From positions 1 to 17,895 of the forward strand of contig JBJOKR010000093.1 of the NCBI GenBank assembly GCA_046045995.1: 17,895 nucleotides of DNA, read 5' to 3'. The position numbers and the translations under genes were made by a program. The notes under the pieces are model-generated. The model worked only from the letters and a program-made list of their open reading frames with translations. It made no database searches and was not told the origin of the DNA. Origin of the DNA: Indioceanicola sp046045995. GTDB lineage: Bacteria; Pseudomonadota; Alphaproteobacteria; Azospirillales; Azospirillaceae. Every line of letters starts with the position of its first letter. Within the stretch, counting starts at the first letter, position 1. Below, in pieces: positions 1-6,652 of this stretch.

Positions 1-1
1 G

Positions 2-2287
2 GCCCAGGGCCCGACCAAGCGACTGCTGGCCGGTGACCTGATCCGCCGGCTGAAGACCCGCTTCGGCCCCGGCGGGTTGATGCATTTCGGCCAGGGCAAG
101 TGGTACCCGGGGGAAAGCCTGCCGCGCTGGGCGCTGCAGCTTTACTGGCGGCGGGACGGGGACGCGCTGTGGACCCATGCCGAATACCAGGCGGATGAGC
201 GGATCGATTACGGCTTTGGCATCGACCATGCGGAGCGGTTCATGACCCGCCTGGCCGAGCGGTTGCGCGTGCCGGCGGCATACGCCCGGCCATCCTTCGA
301 GGACCCGTGGCATTACATCCAGAAGGAACGCAAGCTCCCCCTGAACGTCGACCCCTTCGATGCGAAGCTGGAGGATGAGGAGGAGCGGGCCCGCCTGGCC
401 AAGGTGTTCGAGCAGGGGCTGGCAACACCCATCGGCTATGCCCTGCCGCTGAACCGGCGGCATGAGGCGACGGGCCCGGTCTGGCTGTCATCGGCCTGGC
501 CCCTGCGGTCGGAACGGCTGCTGCTGGTGCCGGGGGACAGTCCACTCGGCTACCGGTTGCCGCTCGGCAGTCTGCCCTGGGTTTCCCAGGGGGATTATCC
601 CCATGCCCCACCCCAGGACCCTCTGGACGACCGCCCGCCCTTGCCGACCCGGGAGGAGTTGGAGCGGCAGATGGCCCTGCACCTGGGCCAGAGGGAGGGG
701 GTGGACAAGCACCGGCGGATGGCCGATGTGCGCGATGGCACCTCCGCCCGCAACCCGGACAAGGGCGAAAGCGCGTGGTGGGTGGTGCGGACCGCCATCT
801 GCGTGGAACCGCGCAATGGCTGCCTTTATGTCTTCCTGCCCCCGTGCTCCCATTTGGAGGACTGGATCGAGCTGATGGCCCAGGTTGAGGCCACGGCGGT
901 TGAGCTGGAGATGCCGGTGGTGTTGGAGGGCTATCCTCCGCCCCGCGACCCACGCCTGAACTCCATCGCCGTCACCCCGGACCCGGGCGTGATCGAGGTG
1001 AACATCCACCCCGCCCATTCCTGGGATGAGCTGTCGCGCAACATCGTCTCCCTATACGAGGATGCGCGCCAGTCCCGCCTTGGGACGGAGAAGTTCGCCA
1101 TCGACGGCAAGCATGTGGGCACCGGTGGGGGCAACCACATCGTCGTCGGCGGGCCGACGCCGGCGGACAGCCCCTTCCTGCGCCGACCGGACCTTCTGCG
1201 CTCCCTTCTGACCTATTTCCAGAACCATCCCAGTCTGTCCTTCCTGTTCAGCACCATGTTCATCGGGCCGACCAGCCAGCACCCGCGGGTGGATGAGGCG
1301 CGGCATGACAGCCTGTATGAGCTGGAGATCGCCTTCCGCACCCTGGACCAGTGGGGGGCGAATCCGCCGCCCTGGCTGGTGGACCGGGCTTTCCGTCATC
1401 TGCTGGTGGACGTGCAGGGCAATACCCACCGGTCGGAATTCTGCATCGACAAGCTGTACAGCCCCGACAGCAGTGCCGGCCGTCTGGGCCTGCTGGAACT
1501 GCGTAGCTTCGAGATGCCGCCCCATGCGCAGATGAGCCTGGTGCAGCAGTTGCTGCTGCGCAGCTTCATCGCCTGGTTCTGGCGGGAGCCATACCGGGCG
1601 AAGCTGGTGCGCTGGGGGACGGAACTGCACGACCGGTTCATGCTGCCCCATTACGTGATTCAGGACGTGCAGGATGTGGTGACGGATCTGCGCGGCGCCG
1701 GTTATGCCTTCGATGAGACCTGGTTCACGCCGCATGTGAATTTCCGGTTCCCCATGCTGGGATCGGTGACCCAGCGAGGCATGACGCTGGAACTGCGGAC
1801 GGCGCTGGAACCTTGGCATGTGCTGGGGGAGGAACCGGGCGGCGGAGGAACCGTGCGCTACGTGGATGCGAGCCTGGAGCGGTTGCAGGTGAAGCTGTCC
1901 CATGCGGCCGGCGACCGCTACCGCGTCACCTGCAACGGCCGGCTGGTGCCCCTGCGCCCGACGGGCACGGAGGGGGAGAGCGTGGCCGGCGTCCGCTTCC
2001 GCGCCTGGCAGCCCGCCACCTGTCTGCACCCGACCATCCCCGTCCACTCCCCCCTGGTGTTCGATATCTTGGACACCTGGACAGGGCGGTCCATCGGCGG
2101 CTGCACCTATCACGTCTCCCACCCTGGCGGGCGGAACTTCACCACCTTCCCGGTCAATGCAAACGAGGCGGAGGGGCGGCGCTTGGCAAGGTTCTTCCCC
2201 TTCGGGCACACTCCGGGACCGATGGCGGCTCCGGTGGAGATCCGGAACCCCGATTTCCCGCTGACCCTCGACCTGCGCCTTGGCTGA
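2..2287 (+). CDS. DUF2126 putative amidoligase / transglutaminase-like protein, C-terminal part (5' end outside window)
   Basis: The reading frame is open from the first bases of the window, and the residues before the first possible start (TTG at 77, ATG at 80) already match the family, so the gene begins outside the window; about 761 codons are visible. The sequence matches DUF2126 (Pfam 'putative amidoligase'), which in full-length proteins of about 1,100 residues follows a bacterial transglutaminase N-domain and a transglutaminase core. Family blocks seen are HFGQGKWYPGESLPRW (from 83), VIEVNIHPAHSW (about 989-1024), GTGGGNHIVVGG (about 1121-1156) and FIGPTSQHPR (about 1260-1290). The E-x-N and G-N-H blocks fit the proposed glutamine-synthetase-like amidoligase fold. 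The family is predicted to form or process amide bonds; the substrate is unknown. The stop overlaps the start of the ATP-grasp gene, which indicates one operon and probable translational coupling. Family assignment is firm; biochemical function is not. Confidence 0.9.
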   Translation, partial: AQGPTKRLLAGDLIRRLKTRFGPGGLMHFGQGKWYPGESLPRWALQLYWRRDGDALWTHAEYQADERIDYGFGIDHAERFMTRLAERLRVPAAYARPSFEDPWHYIQKERKLPLNVDPFDAKLEDEEERARLAKVFEQGLATPIGYALPLNRRHEATGPVWLSSAWPLRSERLLLVPGDSPLGYRLPLGSLPWVSQGDYPHAPPQDPLDDRPPLPTREELERQMALHLGQREGVDKHRRMADVRDGTSARNPDKGESAWWVVRTAICVEPRNGCLYVFLPPCSHLEDWIELMAQVEATAVELEMPVVLEGYPPPRDPRLNSIAVTPDPGVIEVNIHPAHSWDELSRNIVSLYEDARQSRLGTEKFAIDGKHVGTGGGNHIVVGGPTPADSPFLRRPDLLRSLLTYFQNHPSLSFLFSTMFIGPTSQHPRVDEARHDSLYELEIAFRTLDQWGANPPPWLVDRAFRHLLVDVQGNTHRSEFCIDKLYSPDSSAGRLGLLELRSFEMPPHAQMSLVQQLLLRSFIAWFWREPYRAKLVRWGTELHDRFMLPHYVIQDVQDVVTDLRGAGYAFDETWFTPHVNFRFPMLGSVTQRGMTLELRTALEPWHVLGEEPGGGGTVRYVDASLERLQVKLSHAAGDRYRVTCNGRLVPLRPTGTEGESVAGVRFRAWQPATCLHPTIPVHSPLVFDILDTWTGRSIGGCTYHVSHPGGRNFTTFPVNANEAEGRRLARFFPFGHTPGPMAAPVEIRNPDFPLTLDLRLG

Positions 2288-4850
2288 CCCCGCCCTCAGA
2301 CTACCCGCCGGGCAACCTTCCCTGTTCGGGGAGGCCGACAGCATCGGCTATGGCGCCGGCCCCGTCTGGGACGAGATGGTGACCGGAACCGGAAAGCTGC
2401 GCCCGCACTGGCAGCGGTTCCTGTCGGCCCATGGCCCCTTCACGCCAGAGGAGATGGCGGCACGGTGGGATTCGGCCCGGCGGCTGCTGTCCCAAAACGG
2501 GGTGACATACAATCTGTATGCGGAGAACGGGGGGCTGGAGCGGCCCTGGCCCCTGGATCCGGTGCCCCTGCTGCTTCCGGCGGAGGAATGGCGCACCATC
2601 GCCGAGGGGGTGCGCCAGCGTGCCCGCCTGCTGGAGGCGGTGCTGGACGATCTGTACGGATGCCAGACCCTGCTGACAGACGGGGTGCTGCCGCCGGGGC
2701 TGGTCTTCAACGATCCGGGATACCTGCGCGCCTGTGTGGGCGTGCCACCGCCGGGGGGTATCCGGCTGGTGCTGTTCGCCGCCGACCTGGTCCGGGGGCC
2801 GGACGGGGTGTGGCGGGTACTGGCCAGCCGCACCCAGTCCCCCACCGGGGCCGGCTATGCTCTGGAGAACCGGGTCGTCCTGTCCCAGACCCTGGCGGAT
2901 TCGTTCCGGAGCTGCAACGTCGACCGGCTGGCGCCGTTCTTCGAAGGGCTGCGGGCCACATTGGCCCGGATCGCCCCCCGCCGGTCAGGGCCCGACGGCA
3001 GCGCACGGGCCGTGTTGCTGAGCCCCGGCCCCTTCAATGAGGCGTATTTCGAGCATGCCTACCTGGCCCGCTACCTGGGCCTGACCCTGGCGGAAGGGGC
3101 GGACCTGACCGTGCGGGACCAGTCGGTCTATCTGAAGACCCTGGCCGGGCTGGAGCGGGTGGATGTCATCCTGCGCCGCGTCGATGACGACTGGTGCGAC
3201 CCGCTGGAACTGAAGCTGGACAGCGCGCTGGGCGTGCCCGGCCTGACCCAAGCGGTGCGGGCCGGCAATGTGGCTGTGGCCAACGCCCTGGGCTCCGGCC
3301 TGACGGACAGCCCCAGCTTCACCCCCTGGATGCCCGGCCTGTGCCGCCGCCTTCTGGGGGAGGAGCCGGTGCTGGCCGATGTGCCGACCCTGTGGGGCGG
3401 GCAGCCGGACCAGTTGGCCGTGCTGCTGGAGCGGATGGAGGGGCTGTCGCTGCGCCCCGCCTTCTCCGCCCAGGCGGCGGCGAAGGCGGTGTTCGGACCG
3501 GACCTGACCCGCGATCGCAGGGCCGACCTGTCCGCCCGCATCCGCCTGCGCCCCCATGCCTGGGTCGGTCAGGCAGCCACCCCGCCCAGCACGGCACCTG
3601 TCTGGAAGGACGGGCGGGTGGAGGCGCGGCCGATGGTGCTGCGCGTCTTCCTGTGCGCCACCGGTACGGGCCGCGACCGGGATTGGATCTGCATGCCCGG
3701 TGGCCTTGCCCGGATCAGCGCCGATGGGCGCTATCCCGCCGTCTCCCTGCAGGAGGGGGCGGGGGCGAAGGATGTCTGGGTCGTGGGTGGAAGCCCCTGC
3801 GCCCCCGCCCGACGCCGCCAGACCGGGCCGGAGGCTGGGCGTACGGAACCAGCGCCCGTTCCGGGCGACATGCCCAGCCGGGCCGCCGACCATCTGTTCT
3901 GGGTCGGCCGCTATGCCGAGCGGGCGGATGCGGCCGTGCGCCTGCTGCGGGCCGCCGCCTCCCGCATGTCCGATGACAGCCGCCCGGGCGCGGTGGAGGA
4001 ACTGGGCCCCTTGCTGCGCATGCTGGGCTGGTCCGGCATGGTGCCGACCGCCATCGCGGAGACAGCACCCAGCCGCACGCCCGAAGCGGAGATCCTGCGC
4101 ACCATGCGCAAGGCGCTGGAAATCGTGGGCGATCCCGCCAATCCCGGCGGACTGCGGGCAACGATCGAGCGGCTGAAGCGTTCTGCCCAGAGTGTGCGCG
4201 ACCGCCTTCCGCCCGATTTCAACCGGCTGCTGTCGGTGATGGCAGCGGCGGTGGGCCAGCCCCTGCGGGGCGATCCCGCGGGGCTTCAGCTGCATCTGGA
4301 TGATCTGGCGACCGGTTTGTCCGCCTTGGCTGGGCTGGAGCAGGACGGGATGAGCCGCGGCCATGGCTGGCGCTTCGTCGTCATGGGCCGGCGGCTGGAA
4401 CGGGCAATCGGCATCGCCGCATCCCTGGTCGGCAGCGGTATCACCCGGCCCCAGTCGGATCCCACCCCGGCGCTGGAGGTGCTGCTGGAACTGGCCGATG
4501 CGCGCACGGCCTATAGCGAGCGCTTCCCCGCCGGCATCAAGCGGGAACCGGCCCTGTGCCTTCTGCTTGCGGATGAGGAGCATCCCCGGTCCCTGGTTTT
4601 CCAGTTGGACAAACTGGCCAAATCCCTGTCGAAGATCCCCCCGGCGCCGCCGACGGACAGCGGCGTCAGCCCCACGGATCTTGCCCGGTCGCTGGTGGAA
4701 ACGGCGGCGAAGCTGGTGCGCGATCCGGCCCCGGCCCGCGATCCCGCCGCCCTGACCGGCCTGACGGAACGGCTGAACGGCCTTCTTCCCGAAGTATCCA
4801 ACCTCCTGTCCCAGGCCTATTTCGCCCATGTCTTCGCCCGACCGCAATGA
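2280..4850 (+). CDS. Circularly permuted type-2 ATP-grasp protein fused to alpha-E domain
   Basis: An 856-residue protein with two parts. Residues about 30-510 are a circularly permuted ATP-grasp ligase domain; recognisable blocks are DEMVTGTGKLRPHW near the start, YLKTLAGLERVDVILRRVDDD (about 283-303) and QAVRAGNVAVANALGSG (about 324-340). From about residue 531 (MPSRAADHLFWVGRYAERAD) to the end it is an alpha-E helical domain (DUF403). The two are separate neighbouring genes in many genomes, so this is the fused form. ATP-grasp ligases activate a carboxylate with ATP and join it to an amine; the alpha-E role is unknown. The proposed start is TTG at 2280, overlapping the upstream stop by 8 bp. 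No Shine-Dalgarno is evident, which fits coupling. A later ATG (2375) would remove the conserved block just before it, so TTG is preferred. The 3' end overlaps the transglutaminase gene by 23 bp. Confidence 0.9.
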   Translation: MADPALRLPAGQPSLFGEADSIGYGAGPVWDEMVTGTGKLRPHWQRFLSAHGPFTPEEMAARWDSARRLLSQNGVTYNLYAENGGLERPWPLDPVPLLLPAEEWRTIAEGVRQRARLLEAVLDDLYGCQTLLTDGVLPPGLVFNDPGYLRACVGVPPPGGIRLVLFAADLVRGPDGVWRVLASRTQSPTGAGYALENRVVLSQTLADSFRSCNVDRLAPFFEGLRATLARIAPRRSGPDGSARAVLLSPGPFNEAYFEHAYLARYLGLTLAEGADLTVRDQSVYLKTLAGLERVDVILRRVDDDWCDPLELKLDSALGVPGLTQAVRAGNVAVANALGSGLTDSPSFTPWMPGLCRRLLGEEPVLADVPTLWGGQPDQLAVLLERMEGLSLRPAFSAQAAAKAVFGPDLTRDRRADLSARIRLRPHAWVGQAATPPSTAPVWKDGRVEARPMVLRVFLCATGTGRDRDWICMPGGLARISADGRYPAVSLQEGAGAKDVWVVGGSPCAPARRRQTGPEAGRTEPAPVPGDMPSRAADHLFWVGRYAERADAAVRLLRAAASRMSDDSRPGAVEELGPLLRMLGWSGMVPTAIAETAPSRTPEAEILRTMRKALEIVGDPANPGGLRATIERLKRSAQSVRDRLPPDFNRLLSVMAAAVGQPLRGDPAGLQLHLDDLATGLSALAGLEQDGMSRGHGWRFVVMGRRLERAIGIAASLVGSGITRPQSDPTPALEVLLELADARTAYSERFPAGIKREPALCLLLADEEHPRSLVFQLDKLAKSLSKIPPAPPTDSGVSPTDLARSLVETAAKLVRDPAPARDPAALTGLTERLNGLLPEVSNLLSQAYFAHVFARPQ

Positions 4851-5745
4851 GGCGGGGCGGAAGGATCGGGGTGATCCCGTCCGCTACCGCTGCCGCCACG
4901 TCACCCGCTATGGCTATATCGACACGGTCACATCCTCACAGTTGCTGGCCCATCTGTCGCCACGGCCCCATCCGCGCCAGGCGGGCGGCGTCGGGGACCT
5001 GCTGATCCTGCCCACCCCGGCCCAGTTCATCCCGCGGCTGGACAGCTTCGGCAATCCGACCACCTATGCCAGCATCCAGACACCGCATCGCGAACTGGTC
5101 GTCACCTCCGTGCTGGAGGTGACGATCCGCCCGCCGCCGCCGTTCAATCCAGCAGCCTCGCCAGCCTGGGAACTGGTGCGCGGACTGGCCGACCTGGACC
5201 CCGGCGCGGCGGAATTCCTGGCCCAGAGCCCGCGGGTGCCTGTGCCCGATTCCGGATTGGTCGGCTATGCCGCCCCAAGCTTCGCCCCCGGCCGCTCCGT
5301 TGCCGCCGCCGCCATCGACCTGATGCGGCGCATCCACAAGGATTTCGCCTTCAAGCCGGGGGCGACGACGGTCAGCACCCCGGTGGGGGAGGTGTTGGCC
5401 CAGCGCCGCGGCGTCTGCCAGGATTTCGCCCATGTGATGATCGGCTGCCTGCGCGGACTGGGCGTTCCAGCCCGCTATGTCAGCGGCTATCTGCGAACCC
5501 TGCCGCCGCCGGGCCAGCCGAAGCTCCAGGGGGCGGATGCCAGCCATGCCTGGGTCCAGGCCTGGTGCGGGCCCGATCTGGGCTGGATCGACCTGGACCC
5601 CACCAACGCCACCCTGGCGGAAACAGACCACATCACCGTCGCCTGGGGCCGGGATTACGACGATGTCTGCCCGCTGCGCGGCGTGATCCTGGGCGGCGGT
5701 GCCCATACGGTGAGCGTGGCGGTGGATGTGGAGGAGATCGGGTAG
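4828..5745 (+). CDS. Transglutaminase family protein (bacterial N-domain plus transglutaminase core)
   Basis: A 305-residue soluble protein without a signal peptide. The N-terminal half (from YRCRHVTRYGY, with LLAHLSPRPHPRQ) is the bacterial transglutaminase-like N-domain; the C-terminal half is the papain-fold transglutaminase core. The catalytic triad is visible: Cys197 in QRRGVCQDFAH, His240 in DASHAWV and Asp257 in WIDLDPTN. Bacterial members act mainly as cysteine peptidases or amide-bond hydrolases rather than crosslinkers. It begins at ATG 4828 inside the end of the ATP-grasp/alpha-E gene (23-bp overlap, different frame), so it is the third cistron of the same transcript. The cluster suggests that it cleaves or transfers the product of the ligases encoded upstream; that is inference. 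The stop codon lies in the left arm of an inverted repeat that probably ends the operon. Confidence 0.93.
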   Translation: MSSPDRNEAGRKDRGDPVRYRCRHVTRYGYIDTVTSSQLLAHLSPRPHPRQAGGVGDLLILPTPAQFIPRLDSFGNPTTYASIQTPHRELVVTSVLEVTIRPPPPFNPAASPAWELVRGLADLDPGAAEFLAQSPRVPVPDSGLVGYAAPSFAPGRSVAAAAIDLMRRIHKDFAFKPGATTVSTPVGEVLAQRRGVCQDFAHVMIGCLRGLGVPARYVSGYLRTLPPPGQPKLQGADASHAWVQAWCGPDLGWIDLDPTNATLAETDHITVAWGRDYDDVCPLRGVILGGGAHTVSVAVDVEEIG

Positions 5746-5797
5746 GGCGCAGGCCCGCGACCCGGTCCCCGTGCGGTCCTGGGCCACACGCGCCCTA
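5743..5797. terminator. Long inverted repeat between convergent genes, candidate bidirectional terminator
   Basis: Perfect 8-bp arms TAGGGCGC (5743-5750) and GCGCCCTA (5790-5797), followed inwards by GGCCC (5752-5756) and GGGCC (5781-5785), can form a long GC-rich stem. The left arm starts with the TAG stop of the transglutaminase gene and the right arm ends with the TAG stop (minus strand) of the cyclotransferase gene. There is no U-tract on either side, so it may be a Rho-assisted or simple RNA-end-protecting hairpin rather than a classical intrinsic terminator. Confidence 0.5.
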
Positions 5798-6268
5798 TGC
5801 CCCGCGTCCGGTGGCGATCCAGGCTTCGCGCACCGCCGTCACGTCCAGGCGGCCGAACCCGTCCATATAGCGCCGGCTTGCGATCAGGTAGCTATCCTTG
5901 TGCTGTCGCTGCCAATCCGTCAGGTCCCAGGCCAGTTCAACGGTGCGGATGGTCGGGGCGGAGGTGCACACCAGGGCGGTCAGGGCCCCGCGCCGGGAGC
6001 AGACCACCGGCCGCTCCGTCAGCAGCAGCTCCAGCCCCTCGAAGAACTGCACCCGCTCCCGCTCGATCGCGGAGCGCAGGGGCACCAGCAGCCCCTCCAC
6101 CTGCCCGTCCGAATGCGGCAGAACGGTGGGATACACCTCCTCCGCCACGGTCAGCCGCCGATAGCCGGGCAACACTGCCGCCACCCCCTCCCCCGCCGGG
6201 CTCTCCCGCCCAAGGACAAGGCTTCGAACGTCAGGGTCCATCAGGGTGCCATAGGCGAAGAGGAGCAT
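5795..6268 (-). CDS. Gamma-glutamylcyclotransferase family protein (AIG2/GGCT-like)
   Basis: A 157-residue protein of normal length for the family. The N-terminus has the hallmark substrate-binding loop FAYGTLM (residues 4-10), and FFEG (about 75-78) supplies the conserved acidic residue, Glu77, expected to act as general acid/base. The family opens gamma-glutamyl amides to 5-oxoproline plus amine. The exact substrate (gamma-glutamyl amino acid, amine or peptide) cannot be told from sequence. It starts 11 bp after the coiled-coil gene on the same strand with no clear ribosome site, so it is probably co-transcribed. It converges on the amidoligase/transglutaminase operon with 49 bp between stops. 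A related link between amidoligases and AIG2-like enzymes would make sense chemically, but here it rests on position only. Confidence 0.85.
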   Translation of the reverse strand: MLLFAYGTLMDPDVRSLVLGRESPAGEGVAAVLPGYRRLTVAEEVYPTVLPHSDGQVEGLLVPLRSAIERERVQFFEGLELLLTERPVVCSRRGALTALVCTSAPTIRTVELAWDLTDWQRQHKDSYLIASRRYMDGFGRLDVTAVREAWIATGRGA

Positions 6269-6279
6269 GGGCGGTGGGA

Positions 6280-6582
6280 TCAGCCCTTCGACGGCGGCAC
6301 GTAGCCCACGGTGACGGGGAGACGGCGGCTCAGCTCCTCCACCCGGCCGCGAAGCTCGATCACATCCGACCGCTCTTCCAGCCGGGCGACACGGGTATCA
6401 AGCTGGCGCAGGGTGGCCTTGACCTCGACCATGTCGGATTTCAGGCCGGCGACATCCGTCTTCAGGCCGGCGACATCCGTCTTCAGGCCGGCGACATCCG
6501 TCTTCAGGCCGGCGATATCACCCGCCATCACGGTCAGAACCGGCTCCAACCGGCGAAGGATCTGCAGCGCTTCATCGGACAT
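6280..6582 (-). CDS. Small coiled-coil protein with heptad tandem repeats, function unknown
   Basis: A 100-residue protein that I cannot assign to a characterised family. After MSDEALQILRRLEPVLTVM comes GDIAGLKTDVAGLKTDVAGL and further near-identical 7-residue copies (about residues 22-50), then VEVKATLRQLDTRVARLEER and VIELRGRVEELSRRL. Leucine/isoleucine/valine spacing is heptad throughout, so a continuous coiled coil is predicted from about 20 to 88, ending in a short PPSKG tail. No signal peptide or membrane segment is seen. Such DUF-type coiled-coil proteins often oligomerise, but no partner is visible. The start ATG at 6582 is preceded by a good sigma70-like promoter (6612-6640). The gene lies between prfC and the cyclotransferase on the same strand and probably forms a two-gene unit with the latter. 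Confidence 0.7.
   Translation of the reverse strand: MSDEALQILRRLEPVLTVMAGDIAGLKTDVAGLKTDVAGLKTDVAGLKSDMVEVKATLRQLDTRVARLEERSDVIELRGRVEELSRRLPVTVGYVPPSKG
6440..6516 (-). repeat. 21-bp tandem repeat inside the coiled-coil gene (3 full copies plus a 14-bp partial)
   Basis: The unit ttcaggccggcgacatccgtc occurs at 6440-6460 (first bases shared with a diverged flank), 6461-6481 and 6482-6502, with a partial copy at 6503-6516. Twenty-one bp encodes exactly one coiled-coil heptad (GLKTDVA), so copy-number change would keep the frame and lengthen or shorten the coil by whole heptads. The copies are identical at nucleotide level, which indicates recent expansion. Confidence 0.9.
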
Positions 6583-6611
6583 GGTTTTACCCCACTCCCA
6601 TCACCAGATGG

Positions 6612-6640
6612 ATACTAGATCATGCGGGTATCCTTGTCAC
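6612..6640 (-). promoter_or_regulatory. Predicted sigma70-type promoter for the coiled-coil / cyclotransferase pair
   Basis: On the minus strand GTGACA (6640-6635) and TAGTAT (6617-6612) are separated by 17 bp, a close match to -35/-10 spacing and sequence. The -10 lies 30 bp upstream of the ATG at 6582 and just after the prfC stop (6653), so the small gene need not depend on prfC transcription. An inverted repeat GGATAC/GTATCC (6610-6615 and 6628-6633) covers the -10 and spacer and could be an operator. Confidence 0.5.
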
Positions 6641-6652
6641 GCGCAAGTGGTG

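Noticed and set aside
6440..6516. Possible CRISPR or iteron array
   Set aside because: The repeats are contiguous without spacers, in frame with the coding sequence, and encode coiled-coil heptads.
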